DNA of 64,000 nt, taken from Candidatus Methanomethylicaceae archaeon (GTDB taxonomy: Archaea; Thermoproteota; Methanomethylicia; Methanomethylicales; Methanomethylicaceae). A program made the translations under genes and the position numbers. The stretch is taken from NCBI GenBank assembly GCA_015660995.1, contig JACTUC010000007.1, positions 36,138 through 100,137 on the forward strand, written 5' to 3'. Positions 8,127 to 16,496 of this stretch are shown piece after piece (positions within the stretch are counted from its first letter, which is position 1; each line of letters starts with the position of its first letter). The notes below the pieces were generated by a model that ran no database searches, had not been told where the DNA came from, and saw only the letters and a program-made list of their open reading frames with translations.

Positions 8127-8423
8127 CTACTTTCCCTCTAGAGGAAATATATGTTCGGGTCTTGCTATTACTATCTTTTCGTAGCCGCCCATGTAAACGT
8201 TCAGGACGTATGCCCTTCCCCTCTTCTCCACAACCGAGCATGTCTTGCCCTGGAACCTCCTGTGCGGCATGCCCTTCACTGTGGAAGGGTCGATATTGAT
8301 GACTACCTTCTCTCCTTTGGCGTAGTCCCTCAGTATCCTGTTGATGGGGGATAACCCCTTTTCCCTGGACTTCTTGCTGAGGACAGACCTCGTCCTGTTC
8401 CTAAATCCTAGCGAATGCTTCAT
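8127..8423 (-). CDS. rpl21e: Large-subunit ribosomal protein L21e
   Basis: This is archaeal/eukaryotic ribosomal protein L21e (98 residues). It starts MKHSLGFRNRTRSVL and contains the GEKVVINIDPSTVKGMPHRRFQGKTCSV core and a VGARPEHI-like tail (IARPEHIFPLEGK). The start is the ATG at 8423, where a GAGGCGG box precedes it; an upstream start at 8438 would overlap pus10 and is not needed. The stop is TAG. It lies between pus10 and rpoF in a conserved archaeal cluster. Confidence 0.95.
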   Translation of the reverse strand: MKHSLGFRNRTRSVLSKKSREKGLSPINRILRDYAKGEKVVINIDPSTVKGMPHRRFQGKTCSVVEKRGRAYVLNVYMGGYEKIVIARPEHIFPLEGK

Positions 8424-8424
8424 C

Positions 8425-9738
8425 TTATACCGCCTCATTTACTGAAATTACGTCAAGCTCAATGCATCGTGCCCCGGTACCGAGCACCTCTGAGACGCTG
8501 GGCTTCGTCCTTCCCTCGTCGCCAGAGATCAGCTCCTTTACATAGAGCCCGCCTTGGCAACGCACCACAAGCTCGATCTTTTTATCATCGAGCCTCGTGG
8601 CCTGCATCTCGTGCACCTTCTTGTACCTCAATTTGTCGGCGCGCCGATGCATTACCCTTTTCGGAGTATATTGATTCAAAAGACATCCATTAAAGCTTTT
8701 CTCTAGCTCCCTCAGGTCTTCCTCGGAGACGGGTCTATCAACCTCCACGAGCGCCCTGTAGGTCTTCTCGGCTACCTTAGACTTCTCCTTCAGACTCCTG
8801 ACCGTCTTCTTGTCCGAGTAGTCGAGGTCCAAGACTTCCACCCTTCCATCGCCAGCGCGGTTTATCGCACCCTCCAAGACAGCTAGGTCGGGGCTACGGT
8901 TGAGGGCTTCCTTGACCTCAATGACAAACGGCCTCCCGTTGCCAATCATTATTGCATCAACGTCTTCCCTCCCCGCCCCGTGGAACTTCGAGTCATTCCC
9001 CTTTGTCACCGATAGCACAGGTCCGGTTATTATCTCCTCAACCGATATTGGGTAGATCTTACCCGTGCCGTGACATATGTCGCACCCCCTGCCACCGCAG
9101 TGGACGCAGTCCCACCTCGACTGGGGGATGCCGCGGACGAGCTTCTTGTATCTGCCCCTGATGTACAGGGGCATGGACTTCACCTTTGCCTTGAACTCAG
9201 GAAGATCCAGCATGACAACGATATCAGGTCTCTCGAACTCCACTTCCTTTCCCGTCAGCCTTGAGACCTCCTTCCCGATTTCCCTGCTGCACTCCATCTT
9301 CAGGGACTCGCCGAACTCGATCGAGAACTCGGACCTCAGTCGATCCTCCCTCTCTGCCATCTCCCCGGAGATCTTCACTCCAATGAGGAAGTTGCTGTAA
9401 TTGTACCCATCGAGGCTCCTCGACACACCCTTGGCATAATCCTGGACCTTTTCCAGGATCCCTTCGCAAAGATAGCAAGCCTTCTTCTCCCTCTCGCCGC
9501 CAGCCACATTGAAGGCGGGTGTGAAGTCCCCGTTGGAGACGAGCTCGTGGAGCAGCCTCATGCCACCCTCATCGCCCCTGCGCGAACCCATGTGCCCCTC
9601 CATGGTCAGTGCCAACTTCAGTGCGTATCCGCGCTCTCTGTTCGTCACGCCCCTGGCAAGACCCCCGAACTGTCTACCCAAGCAATTGTCGCATAGGGAG
9701 TACTTTGTCAAAATCCTCTCGGCTTCATCCAGAATCAT
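8425..9738 (-). CDS. pus10: tRNA pseudouridine synthase Pus10
   Basis: Pus10 isomerises uridine 54, and usually also 55, in the T-arm of archaeal tRNAs. The 437-residue protein has the N-terminal zinc-binding THUMP-like module (CDNCLGRQF near residue 17, CYLC near residue 88, then CVHCGGRGCDICHGTG near residue 216) and the catalytic domain with FHGAGREDVDAIMIGNGRPF near residue 253. The Asp in GREDVD is the expected catalytic residue. An AGGTG box precedes the ATG. The trmY gene, encoding the enzyme that methylates the product pseudouridine 54, lies 0.5 kb upstream on the same strand, so both steps to m1-pseudouridine are encoded together. Confidence 0.95.
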   Translation of the reverse strand: MILDEAERILTKYSLCDNCLGRQFGGLARGVTNRERGYALKLALTMEGHMGSRRGDEGGMRLLHELVSNGDFTPAFNVAGGEREKKACYLCEGILEKVQDYAKGVSRSLDGYNYSNFLIGVKISGEMAEREDRLRSEFSIEFGESLKMECSREIGKEVSRLTGKEVEFERPDIVVMLDLPEFKAKVKSMPLYIRGRYKKLVRGIPQSRWDCVHCGGRGCDICHGTGKIYPISVEEIITGPVLSVTKGNDSKFHGAGREDVDAIMIGNGRPFVIEVKEALNRSPDLAVLEGAINRAGDGRVEVLDLDYSDKKTVRSLKEKSKVAEKTYRALVEVDRPVSEEDLRELEKSFNGCLLNQYTPKRVMHRRADKLRYKKVHEMQATRLDDKKIELVVRCQGGLYVKELISGDEGRTKPSVSEVLGTGARCIELDVISVNEAV

Positions 9739-9884
9739 TCAATCACCTTATGGGGCGTCCTCAAACTGGGAAAATCCGGACCCACTTAAATCTCATCCGT
9801 TTCCGGTAGCGCACTATGACATCGCGCTGGGATTGCCATGAGAAAAAAAATTGGCATTGGATAAAAAAAGCAAAGTCATTCCTG

Positions 9885-10181
9885 CTACTTTTGCGATTGC
9901 TGCGCCGCCTGCGCTTGGGTTGTCTTGTTCCTCTTGGTTCCCATGTTGGCTATGCTGAATATTATCCATGCTATTACTCCATAAACTACTCCATTGAAGA
10001 TGGCTATTACAAGCGTTGTTGCAGGAATTCCAAGCACTGGATAATCTGTAGTGGGTACATTAAGCATATTGTATATAGCTGGTCCAGGTGGCAGTGTTGG
10101 ATATGCTAAGGTTATAACAACAAATAGCAGAAAAACTACCAAGAAAACTATTGCGCCTCTCAAAGTGAGCCCCCCGCTCAT
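9885..10181 (-). CDS. Small two-helix membrane protein of unknown function
   Basis: I do not recognise this 98-residue protein. It has a short N-terminus, a first hydrophobic helix at about residues 9-27 (AIVFLVVFLLFVVITLAYP), a 25-residue loop rich in proline and threonine, a second hydrophobic helix at about 52-75, and a polar Gln/Ala/Lys-rich tail. The hairpin topology with both ends on the same side is clear. It sits between pus10 and trmY, but nothing in the sequence links it to tRNA modification. A long terminal run of Gln and Ala (QAQAAQQSQ) ends the protein. Confidence 0.7.
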   Translation of the reverse strand: MSGGLTLRGAIVFLVVFLLFVVITLAYPTLPPGPAIYNMLNVPTTDYPVLGIPATTLVIAIFNGVVYGVIAWIIFSIANMGTKRNKTTQAQAAQQSQK

Positions 10182-10246
10182 CCATCTAATTGTCTTTCTT
10201 AAAATAAGTTTCTTCTCTTAGCCCAATGAGCTGCTTTTTACCCCAT

Positions 10247-10780
10247 TTAGTAACGTCTTCCTCTGTCAGCTCTATTGTTAAGCATTACTACGGCCTGATC
10301 TGGTGGAATTGTCCCCCTGCTCAGCCGGACGGGTATGAAACCTCTGCTGATCAAAAGGCTCTCCACTTCCCTGCTTATCTCTGGGTGCTGGAAGACAGCA
10401 GTGAAATCCTCCTCCAGGCTCACATCCTTCCCTCCAGCGCCCCTATAAAAGACCTTCATGGATCTTATGTCGTCCAGATAGTCATCGAGCTTTTTCGTGT
10501 AGGCGTTTATGCCTTGCATGATCCTTCCGGACCCCCTTCCATCGATCTTCTTCAGCCCTGCCTTCAGAATCCCCGAAAGGGACTGCTCGTCTGGCCTCAC
10601 GTTCCTCATGCTTCCCCCCTCGAAGCTGACGCACCTGCTACCGTCGAAGAAGATAGTGACCCTGACATCCCTCCTCGCGCCGTGTGAGACAAGGAGCGCC
10701 CCAACCACAAACCTGGTTACAAAGCCTGTCTCATCCGATGAGATCGCCGAAGAGGGTGCAAGCAGCGCTAGCTCCCGCAA
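10247..10780 (-). CDS. trmY: tRNA pseudouridine(54) N1-methyltransferase TrmY
   Basis: TrmY uses SAM to methylate N1 of pseudouridine 54, making the archaeal replacement for ribothymidine. The 177-residue protein has the RFVVGALLVSHGARRDV segment near residue 23 and NVRPDEQSLSGILKAGL near residue 59, both diagnostic of this SPOUT-family (DUF358) enzyme. I place the start at TTG 10780: a GAGGTGA box lies just ahead and the resulting MRELALL start resembles the MRxFxxx start of homologues. A GTG at 10789 lies in that box. The gene begins just inside the 3' end of srp54 or next to it, so the two are probably co-transcribed. Confidence 0.88.
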   Translation of the reverse strand: MRELALLAPSSAISSDETGFVTRFVVGALLVSHGARRDVRVTIFFDGSRCVSFEGGSMRNVRPDEQSLSGILKAGLKKIDGRGSGRIMQGINAYTKKLDDYLDDIRSMKVFYRGAGGKDVSLEEDFTAVFQHPEISREVESLLISRGFIPVRLSRGTIPPDQAVVMLNNRADRGRRY

Positions 10781-10785
10781 AAATA

Positions 10786-12126
10786 TCACCTCTTCGTGAA
10801 GTCCTTCATGCTGGGCATCCTCTTCTGCTTGGTGACGAACTGCTTGATGAACTTCTTGCTCATCCTGTACTGGTCAAGTAGCTCCTTAATGTCCTTGGGT
10901 GCAGTACCGGACCCCCTCGAGATCCTCCTTACCCTCGAGCCGTCTATGATCTGGGGATCCGTGAGCTCCTCCTCGGTCATGGACTGCATTATAACCATCC
11001 ACTTCTTCATCTTGACCTCCGAGACCTCCATGGCTTCCTTGGGGACGTTCATGCCCATCCCTGGTATTGACTGCAGGACTTTGCTAAGAGGCCCCATCTT
11101 CCTCATGGTCTGCATCTGCGCGTAAAGATCCTTCAGCGTGAACCTGCCAGAGGCTATGGCGGTCATGCTCTTCTTGCCTACAGTGGTGGACTGTATCTCG
11201 TTGACTTTCTCGACGAGCGCCTCGATATCACCCATCCCAAGGAGCCTACTGACGAACCTGCCTGGGCTGAAGACCTCTATCTCCTCCATGCCTTCGCCCG
11301 TGCCTATGAACCGTATTGGTGCCTTGGTTGCCGCCACTGCGGAGAGTGCGCCACCTCCCTTGGCAGAGCCGTCGAGCTTGGTAAGGAATATTGTGCCTAT
11401 CTTTGTCGTTTGGTCGAACGCCTCAGCCTGCTGCATCGCCTGCTGGCCGATTGTGCCGTCAAGGACGAGCATAATCTCATCGGGCTTCACTGCCTCAGCT
11501 ATCTGGGATATCTCACTTAGGAGATCACTCTCGTTCTTGTGCCTGCCTGCAGTATCGACTATTATGACCTCGATTCCCTTCTCCTTGAATGCCTTGACAC
11601 CATTTTTTGCTATATCCACGGCGTTACTGTTCGTCCTGTCGCCATAAAACTCAGCCCCAGCTTTGGTTGCAAGTTGACTGAGCTGGTCGTAAGCCCCTGC
11701 CCTGAAGTTGTCGGCACACACCAGCCCCATCGACAGCCCTTGCTTCTTGAAGTAAAAAGTAAGCTTGGAAGCACTCGTGGTCTTCCCCGACCCTTGTATT
11801 CCTACAAGCAGTACTATGGTCGTCCTTCCCTTCGGATATTTTGGCAGCTGAGGCTTGTCCCCGCCTAAGAGCCCCACGAGCTCGTCGTAGACGACCTTGA
11901 TTGCTAGCTCCCTGCGGGTAATCCCTGGTGGGAGGTCCTCCTCAAGGATCTTCTTCTCGATGTTCTTGGACAGTTCCAGCACGAGCTTTACATTCACATC
12001 AGACTGGAGGAGCGCCCTCTGGATGTCCCTGATCAGCTCTTTCACTACCTTCTCATCCACAACTGGAGCCCTAAGGACTTTCTTTATCGCACTGCCAAGG
12101 GCGCCGCTAAGGCTGTCAAGGACCAT
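10786..12126 (-). CDS. srp54: Signal recognition particle GTPase SRP54
   Basis: SRP54 binds signal sequences and 7S RNA and delivers ribosomes to the FtsY receptor at the membrane. The protein has the N helical bundle (from MVLDSLSGALGSAIKK), G1 GIQGSGKTTSASKL near residue 107, DTAGRH (G3) near residue 190, TKLDGSAKGGGALSA (G4) near residue 247, and a methionine-rich M domain near residues 320-440. Starting at ATG 12126, which has an AGGTG box upstream, gives 446 residues, the normal length. An in-frame ATG at 12174 would add 16 residues unlike the family. 7S RNA was not found in this window. Confidence 0.95.
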   Translation of the reverse strand: MVLDSLSGALGSAIKKVLRAPVVDEKVVKELIRDIQRALLQSDVNVKLVLELSKNIEKKILEEDLPPGITRRELAIKVVYDELVGLLGGDKPQLPKYPKGRTTIVLLVGIQGSGKTTSASKLTFYFKKQGLSMGLVCADNFRAGAYDQLSQLATKAGAEFYGDRTNSNAVDIAKNGVKAFKEKGIEVIIVDTAGRHKNESDLLSEISQIAEAVKPDEIMLVLDGTIGQQAMQQAEAFDQTTKIGTIFLTKLDGSAKGGGALSAVAATKAPIRFIGTGEGMEEIEVFSPGRFVSRLLGMGDIEALVEKVNEIQSTTVGKKSMTAIASGRFTLKDLYAQMQTMRKMGPLSKVLQSIPGMGMNVPKEAMEVSEVKMKKWMVIMQSMTEEELTDPQIIDGSRVRRISRGSGTAPKDIKELLDQYRMSKKFIKQFVTKQKRMPSMKDFTKR

Positions 12127-12404
12127 CTTGCACACCTGATGGTTTAAACAATCAGTCCGCTCCTTAAAAAACATTTTAGAACTATGCTTATTCGACTTGA
12201 TATTATCACTTGCCTTATGCGGAAAGCCTTATCGTGCTGATCCAAGACACTAAAATACTTTGAAGCATCCCCAACTTTTACGGCAATCATCAAATTGTGC
12301 CTGTAGCGTAATATGTTACGTTGTTCCATATTTGCACTATAATTGATCTGCCAGGAAATTATGGAACGCTTTCAAAAAGATAAATAATAATGGGCAAAAA
12401 ACCT

Positions 12405-12800
12405 TTACTTGACTCTGACGATGTGCTTCTCGTTGAGGATGTCCCAGAATTCTATCTCAGCGCCCGACACAAGCTTAGAGAGGATCTCCTCATCATTTGG
12501 TTTTTTGACCTCAAAGGTTTCATAATTGGAGAGATCCATCAGTTGGACTGTATCTGGCATGATGGAGATGACTTGGGCTGCCCTTTTCTCGACCAAGGGG
12601 ACATCAACCCTCTGGTCCGCTGGACCGACTATATTCCTCTTAAAACCGTCAAATATGCCTATTGCTACGATCCTGACTTTGGCTGATCCGTGCTTTCCTG
12701 TCTTGGACTTGTCATGAGAAACGACCCTGCATGGAATGTTGTCTATGACCACGAAGCTACCATCTTTAAGCTCGCCCAACTCAACCGGTTTAACCGACAT
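12405..12800 (-). CDS. eif5a: Translation factor aIF5A
   Basis: aIF5A helps ribosomes through difficult peptide bonds and needs a hypusine or deoxyhypusine residue. The 131-residue protein carries the loop S-K-T-G-K-H-G-S-A-K near residue 32, with Lys36 as the expected modified lysine, followed by the KVRIVAIGIFDGFKR segment and an OB-fold C-terminal half. The deoxyhypusine donor is spermidine; spermidine synthase, AdoMet decarboxylase and arginine decarboxylase are all encoded in this window. Upstream of srp54 a stretch of 278 bases separates the two genes; it is AT-rich and I see only promoter-like sequence in it. Confidence 0.96.
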   Translation of the reverse strand: MSVKPVELGELKDGSFVVIDNIPCRVVSHDKSKTGKHGSAKVRIVAIGIFDGFKRNIVGPADQRVDVPLVEKRAAQVISIMPDTVQLMDLSNYETFEVKKPNDEEILSKLVSGAEIEFWDILNEKHIVRVK

Positions 12801-12997
12801 TTATGCTTACATCCTTTCAAGATTGAGTAAGTAGTAACTAACTAAATAAATCTTATCTTAATATCAACTAAAGGATAATAATATGTCCTGAAGATGTTTG
12901 GTGAGCCAATCCATCGTCCATATTGACCCTTGAGTCATCATCTTCGGTTGGCTGTAAAATTATTGATTCGCATGCAACCATGGCTCGCAAGGATATG

Positions 12998-13615
12998 CTA
13001 AAACCCCAACTTCTCTCTTACGAGAATCAATGTTATCCTGTTTTTAACAACTTCACCCTCAATTATGATCCACTTATTAGTTGCACTTGGGATCCCGTAT
13101 GCCTTTTTTGATCTTGCATCCTCCAAAGGAAAGACATACTCCTTGACGCGCATTAATGCTTCATGGAGGTTCTGAGTGATTTTTTGCACACCTACAACAA
13201 GAACGAGGTTTTTTGCGGCGTAAAGGTAAGCCCCCGTCCTGGAGCCTGTCTTGTCGCACGCTACCAACTCACCATCACGTGAGATGGCATTCACGCTTCC
13301 CAAGAAGTACTCTGCGGTGACTGACTTCCTCCTCATGTCTCCCCTCTTGGAATCATCATTCTCATGCCTTATTTCATCGTTCAGGCTCTTCCAACCATGT
13401 CTACCCGATTTCAGGTAGTCCTTGAAGCCGATCTCGTCCAGCGTTGTCGACGATCCTACCATCACCTCCACTCCCACCGGAATAATATCCTTAAGCTTCT
13501 CCATGGCTTCGGCTCCAGTCCCAACTGCTATAACGTTTATGCCCCTATTTCTGAGGAAATCCACAGTCTCTTTGATGGTCTTCTCATCGGGAATAGTTGC
13601 CCATTTTTCGCTCAT
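12998..13615 (-). CDS. LUD-domain protein (LutC/YkgG-like)
   Basis: This 205-residue protein matches the LUD domain (DUF162), named for lactate utilisation proteins LutB/LutC. The family has an NagB/RpiA-like fold. Supporting segments are GTGAEAMEKLKDIIPVG near residue 32, MVGSSTTLDEIGF near residue 52, SVNAISRDGELVACDKTGSRTGAYLYAAKNLVLVVG near residue 107, and the NLHEALMRVKEYVFPLEDARSKKAYG tail. The Fe-S proteins encoded divergently 140 bases away are possible redox partners; LutABC-type systems combine LUD and iron-sulphur subunits. No LutA is present, so lactate oxidation is not supported. A single LUD protein could serve another role. Confidence 0.82.
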   Translation of the reverse strand: MSEKWATIPDEKTIKETVDFLRNRGINVIAVGTGAEAMEKLKDIIPVGVEVMVGSSTTLDEIGFKDYLKSGRHGWKSLNDEIRHENDDSKRGDMRRKSVTAEYFLGSVNAISRDGELVACDKTGSRTGAYLYAAKNLVLVVGVQKITQNLHEALMRVKEYVFPLEDARSKKAYGIPSATNKWIIIEGEVVKNRITLILVREKLGF

Positions 13616-13755
13616 AAATGGCCAATCCGGGATTGATAGTTTGAATATCTTCCTTCAATTATCACAACTCCCCCTCTTCAGAATCCTTATATTCTTTGTC
13701 ATGGGAGTGAGTGCTTGTAAGCGGCTCGACAATTTTTTGTGGAGTGTATTGAAAG

Positions 13756-14619
13756 TTGTGCAAGTGGTGCATGAAGCATGGAGCCGGCGGAAAATGGTAC
13801 ATGAACGCCAAGAACTACTCGAATGAACTTGCAAAAGAAATGAACATTGCAGAGTACGAAACCGAACAGTGGAGGGCATTCGAGCAGGTATACATCCGAA
13901 AGATCATGGGAATATCGTCCATCGACGTAGGTTACAAGCTGCAGTTGCCCATCATAGGTCGGGTCCTGCGGTGGAATGCTGAGAAGATGATCCACAGCGA
14001 GAGCAAGAACAGGAACGCCGTCAGAGCCGATGGCCACTTCGGGCAGGTCATCCCGCTGGAAGACGCGAAGATCATACTTGGCAACTTAGCAGCTGAGCCC
14101 ATCATTGAAAATTACTGCATGTGCAGGTGGATGCAGAGGGGCGTGAAGGAAGCCTGTTGCATTAACTTCGGCGTCCTCTCCGGCGTTATAGAGAAGCTGC
14201 CACGCTTCATCCCTAAGAACAACGTCTACCGGCTAGACCGGGATGAGGCAATAAAGAGGATCGAGCAGCACAACCGCAAGGGCTATGTCGCATCGGTGTG
14301 GTTCCAGCCCGTGCCCTACATCAATGCCATATGCTCCTGCGAGAACCCCGAGTGTGGCGGCTTGAGACTGAGGCAGGATTTCGGGCTGAATTCCGTCTAT
14401 AAGGCAGAGTACGTCGCGGCAATCGACCCCGACAAATGCCAGGGATGCAAATCGTGTGTGTCCATGTGCCAGTTCTCAGCCCTCAGGTACATACCATCTC
14501 AGGAAAGAGTGATGGTGGACCTTAGGAAGTGCTTCGGGTGTGGTGTATGCCGTCATGCCTGCAAGAATGACTCGATACAGATGGTTCCAAGAGAGCAGTT
14601 TCCGGGGTTGCAGTACTGA
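13756..14619 (+). CDS. Cysteine-rich iron-sulphur protein with a C-terminal 2x[4Fe-4S] ferredoxin domain
   Basis: The 287-residue protein has two parts. The C-terminal 70 residues hold two classic ferredoxin motifs: CQGCKSCVSMC near residue 226 and CFGCGVCRHAC near residue 259. The N-terminal part has additional conserved-looking cysteines: CKWC at residues 2-5, YCMCRW near residue 118, EACC near residue 133, and CSCENPEC near residue 194. That pattern suggests a further cluster or metal site. I know no assigned function. The start is probably TTG (13756-13758) after GGAG, since a stop lies one codon upstream; ATG 13771 would remove the first two cysteines. It is followed with no gap by a second ferredoxin-like gene, and a LUD gene is divergent. 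Confidence 0.75.
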   Translation: MCKWCMKHGAGGKWYMNAKNYSNELAKEMNIAEYETEQWRAFEQVYIRKIMGISSIDVGYKLQLPIIGRVLRWNAEKMIHSESKNRNAVRADGHFGQVIPLEDAKIILGNLAAEPIIENYCMCRWMQRGVKEACCINFGVLSGVIEKLPRFIPKNNVYRLDRDEAIKRIEQHNRKGYVASVWFQPVPYINAICSCENPECGGLRLRQDFGLNSVYKAEYVAAIDPDKCQGCKSCVSMCQFSALRYIPSQERVMVDLRKCFGCGVCRHACKNDSIQMVPREQFPGLQY

Positions 14620-14880
14620 ATGATGCCCAAAAAAAGTCCGAAAGTAATAGTGGATTACTCAAAATGTGGCGACGGGGGAAGTAAGGTCGATCCCAGGGAC
14701 TGCGGGAAGTGTTTGAGAGCCTGCGATCCAGCGATCTTGCTGATGCACGAGACCATGGATATTAGGCAGGACCCATATGATCCACAGATCTGGCGCATAA
14801 CTGCTGTCTGGTTAAATCTGTGCACAAGGTGCATGAAATGTGTGCAGGTCTGCCCAGTTGGTGCAATTGCAGTCACCTGA
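14620..14880 (+). CDS. Ferredoxin-like small Fe-S protein
   Basis: This 86-residue protein is cysteine-rich. The C-terminal part has the standard motif CTRCMKCVQVCPVGAI near residue 68. The N-terminal part has a modified motif with a first cysteine in SKCGDGG, then DCGKCLRACDP near residue 27, so it probably binds two [4Fe-4S] clusters with a longer first loop. Its ATG lies immediately after the TGA of the preceding gene. The tight pairing means the two proteins are probably made together and form one electron-transfer unit. The electron donor and acceptor are not visible; the divergent LUD gene is the nearest candidate partner. Confidence 0.75.
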   Translation: MMPKKSPKVIVDYSKCGDGGSKVDPRDCGKCLRACDPAILLMHETMDIRQDPYDPQIWRITAVWLNLCTRCMKCVQVCPVGAIAVT

Positions 14881-15093
14881 CATTTTTCGGTCCTGCATCG
14901 GGGGAAGTGAATATAGAAACTGCTGAACGACAAGTAATGCATCAAGCAAGTGCCATAAGTTCGGTTGTTGGTCTTATGCTTTATTGATAAGAGAACTGCA
15001 ATAATCTGCGGATTATCTAGCCATGCAAGGATTTTCACCGCAATCGTTATTGACTTGGAAAGCCCTACTTTTTTAAATGAGCGGTGGTGCTCT

Positions 15094-15936
15094 TTGAGGT
15101 TCTCTTGCGTCAACATAATAACAAAATTTAATTCCCAAGAGGCCGCCAACGTCGCCCAGGGCTTGGGCGAATTCCTGAGATCTAGAGGGATCGAGGTCCT
15201 CCATACAGGCGCGCTTCCAAAGACTGTCATAGGGGCAAAATCATCCTCCCCCAACGAGATTAAAGCTGACCTCATTGTAGTCGTGGGAGGCGATGGAACT
15301 ATAATGAGGACTGCACAGGTGGTTGGCGAGACACCAATACTTGGTGTAAAGGTTGGTGCTCTTGGTTTCCTCTGCGAGACGACTCCAGAGTTGGCAAAAG
15401 ATGCATTGGAGAAGGTACTGGCAGGGAAGTACTACCTGGAGTATAAGACAAAGCTCACCCCCCGATTCGACGGCCTTAAACTACCCGATGCCCTAAACGA
15501 AGTACTGATCACAACGTCGAAGCCCTCAAAAATACTCTCCCTCATGGTGAAGAAGGACGGCGTCCTCCTCCACCACGGGAAGGCGGATGGCGTAATTGTC
15601 TCGACCCCCACCGGTTCCACGGCTTATGCTCTCTCCGCAGGCGGTCCCATAATCGATCCCAAGCTGGATGTCCTGGAGGTTGTGTTCATATGCCCGCTCT
15701 CGGCTGGAATACGCCCGATGATATTTCCAGTATCGAGCAGCCTCGAGATCACTGTTCTCCCAGAAGGTTTTGAAGGCATTGCCGTGCTAGATGGCCAGAC
15801 CACGGCTGAGCTTGAATACGATAAACCTGTCACCATAAAGAAATCTGAGAAAAAGGCCGTATTCATCAGGGTGAACAATTCTGAATTTTTCTACCAGCGG
15901 ATCAGAGAAAAAATCACGTGCGGTTTTGAGGCCTGA
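15094..15936 (+). CDS. nadK: NAD kinase
   Basis: NAD kinase phosphorylates NAD (with ATP or polyphosphate) to NADP. The protein has the GGDGT motif (VVVGGDGTIMRTA) near residue 63, GVKVGALGFLCE near residue 84, and the conserved DGVIVSTPTGSTAYALSAGGPI near residue 166. I start it at TTG 15094, giving MRFSCVNIITKFNS and 280 residues, which fits the family; the open frame extends up to an ATG at 14965, but those residues do not look like a NAD kinase N-terminus. The end is 2 bases before nob1, so the two are co-transcribed. The 213 bases upstream carry only AT-rich, promoter-like sequence. Confidence 0.9.
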   Translation: MRFSCVNIITKFNSQEAANVAQGLGEFLRSRGIEVLHTGALPKTVIGAKSSSPNEIKADLIVVVGGDGTIMRTAQVVGETPILGVKVGALGFLCETTPELAKDALEKVLAGKYYLEYKTKLTPRFDGLKLPDALNEVLITTSKPSKILSLMVKKDGVLLHHGKADGVIVSTPTGSTAYALSAGGPIIDPKLDVLEVVFICPLSAGIRPMIFPVSSSLEITVLPEGFEGIAVLDGQTTAELEYDKPVTIKKSEKKAVFIRVNNSEFFYQRIREKITCGFEA

Positions 15937-15938
15937 CA

Positions 15939-16496
15939 ATGGTCGACAAAAAGCGTCAGACCTTCGTGCTCGACACCTCCGCCATAATATATGGCTTCAA
16001 TCCACGCCTCATAGACGGCGATCACTTCATCACGCCACGCGTCTCCATTGAACTCCTTGGTAAGAGGACCAAAGCAGCAACAGACCTTTCCCTGATTTCT
16101 GGACGGCTTAAGGTAAAGGCTCCCAATGAATACTACAAGGGCATAGTCAAAAGCAGGGCAGGCTCGACAGGTGATCTCTCGGTCCTTTCCGAGACCGACT
16201 TGGAGGTCGCAGCTCTGGCCCTCGAGCTGAAGATGCAAGGCTCTGACCCGGTTGTGGTCAGCGATGACTACAGCCTCCAGAACCTTTGTAATATGCTCGG
16301 GCTAAACTTCCGGCCAATGATGACTAAGGGCATCTCCCAGGAGTTCTGGTGGTTCCTCTACTGCCCAGCCTGTGGCGCCACTTACCAGAAGTCTCTGAAA
16401 TCGACCGTTTGTCAGGTCTGTGGCCACACTCTGAAGAGGAAGGTCTACAGCAAGAAGAATATAGATGAAACGGGTGCTGCTGCAAAACCCTCATAG
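15939..16496 (+). CDS. nob1: rRNA maturation endonuclease Nob1
   Basis: Nob1 makes the final cut at the 3' end of 16S rRNA in the pre-40S-like particle. The 185-residue protein has a PIN domain beginning FVLDTSAIIYGF near residue 9 (Asp12 is a metal ligand), an E/D-rich centre (SETDLEVAALALEL near residue 86 and VVSDDYSLQNLC near residue 106), and a C-terminal zinc ribbon, CPAC near residue 145 and CQVCGH near residue 159. Length is normal for archaea. It ends in TAG and overlaps the convergent LysR gene by 6 bases. Confidence 0.92.
   Translation: MVDKKRQTFVLDTSAIIYGFNPRLIDGDHFITPRVSIELLGKRTKAATDLSLISGRLKVKAPNEYYKGIVKSRAGSTGDLSVLSETDLEVAALALELKMQGSDPVVVSDDYSLQNLCNMLGLNFRPMMTKGISQEFWWFLYCPACGATYQKSLKSTVCQVCGHTLKRKVYSKKNIDETGAAAKPS

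Noticed and set aside
12144..12329. 61-residue minus-strand frame ahead of srp54
   Set aside because: It overlaps the srp54 ribosome binding region and looks like AT-rich leader sequence.
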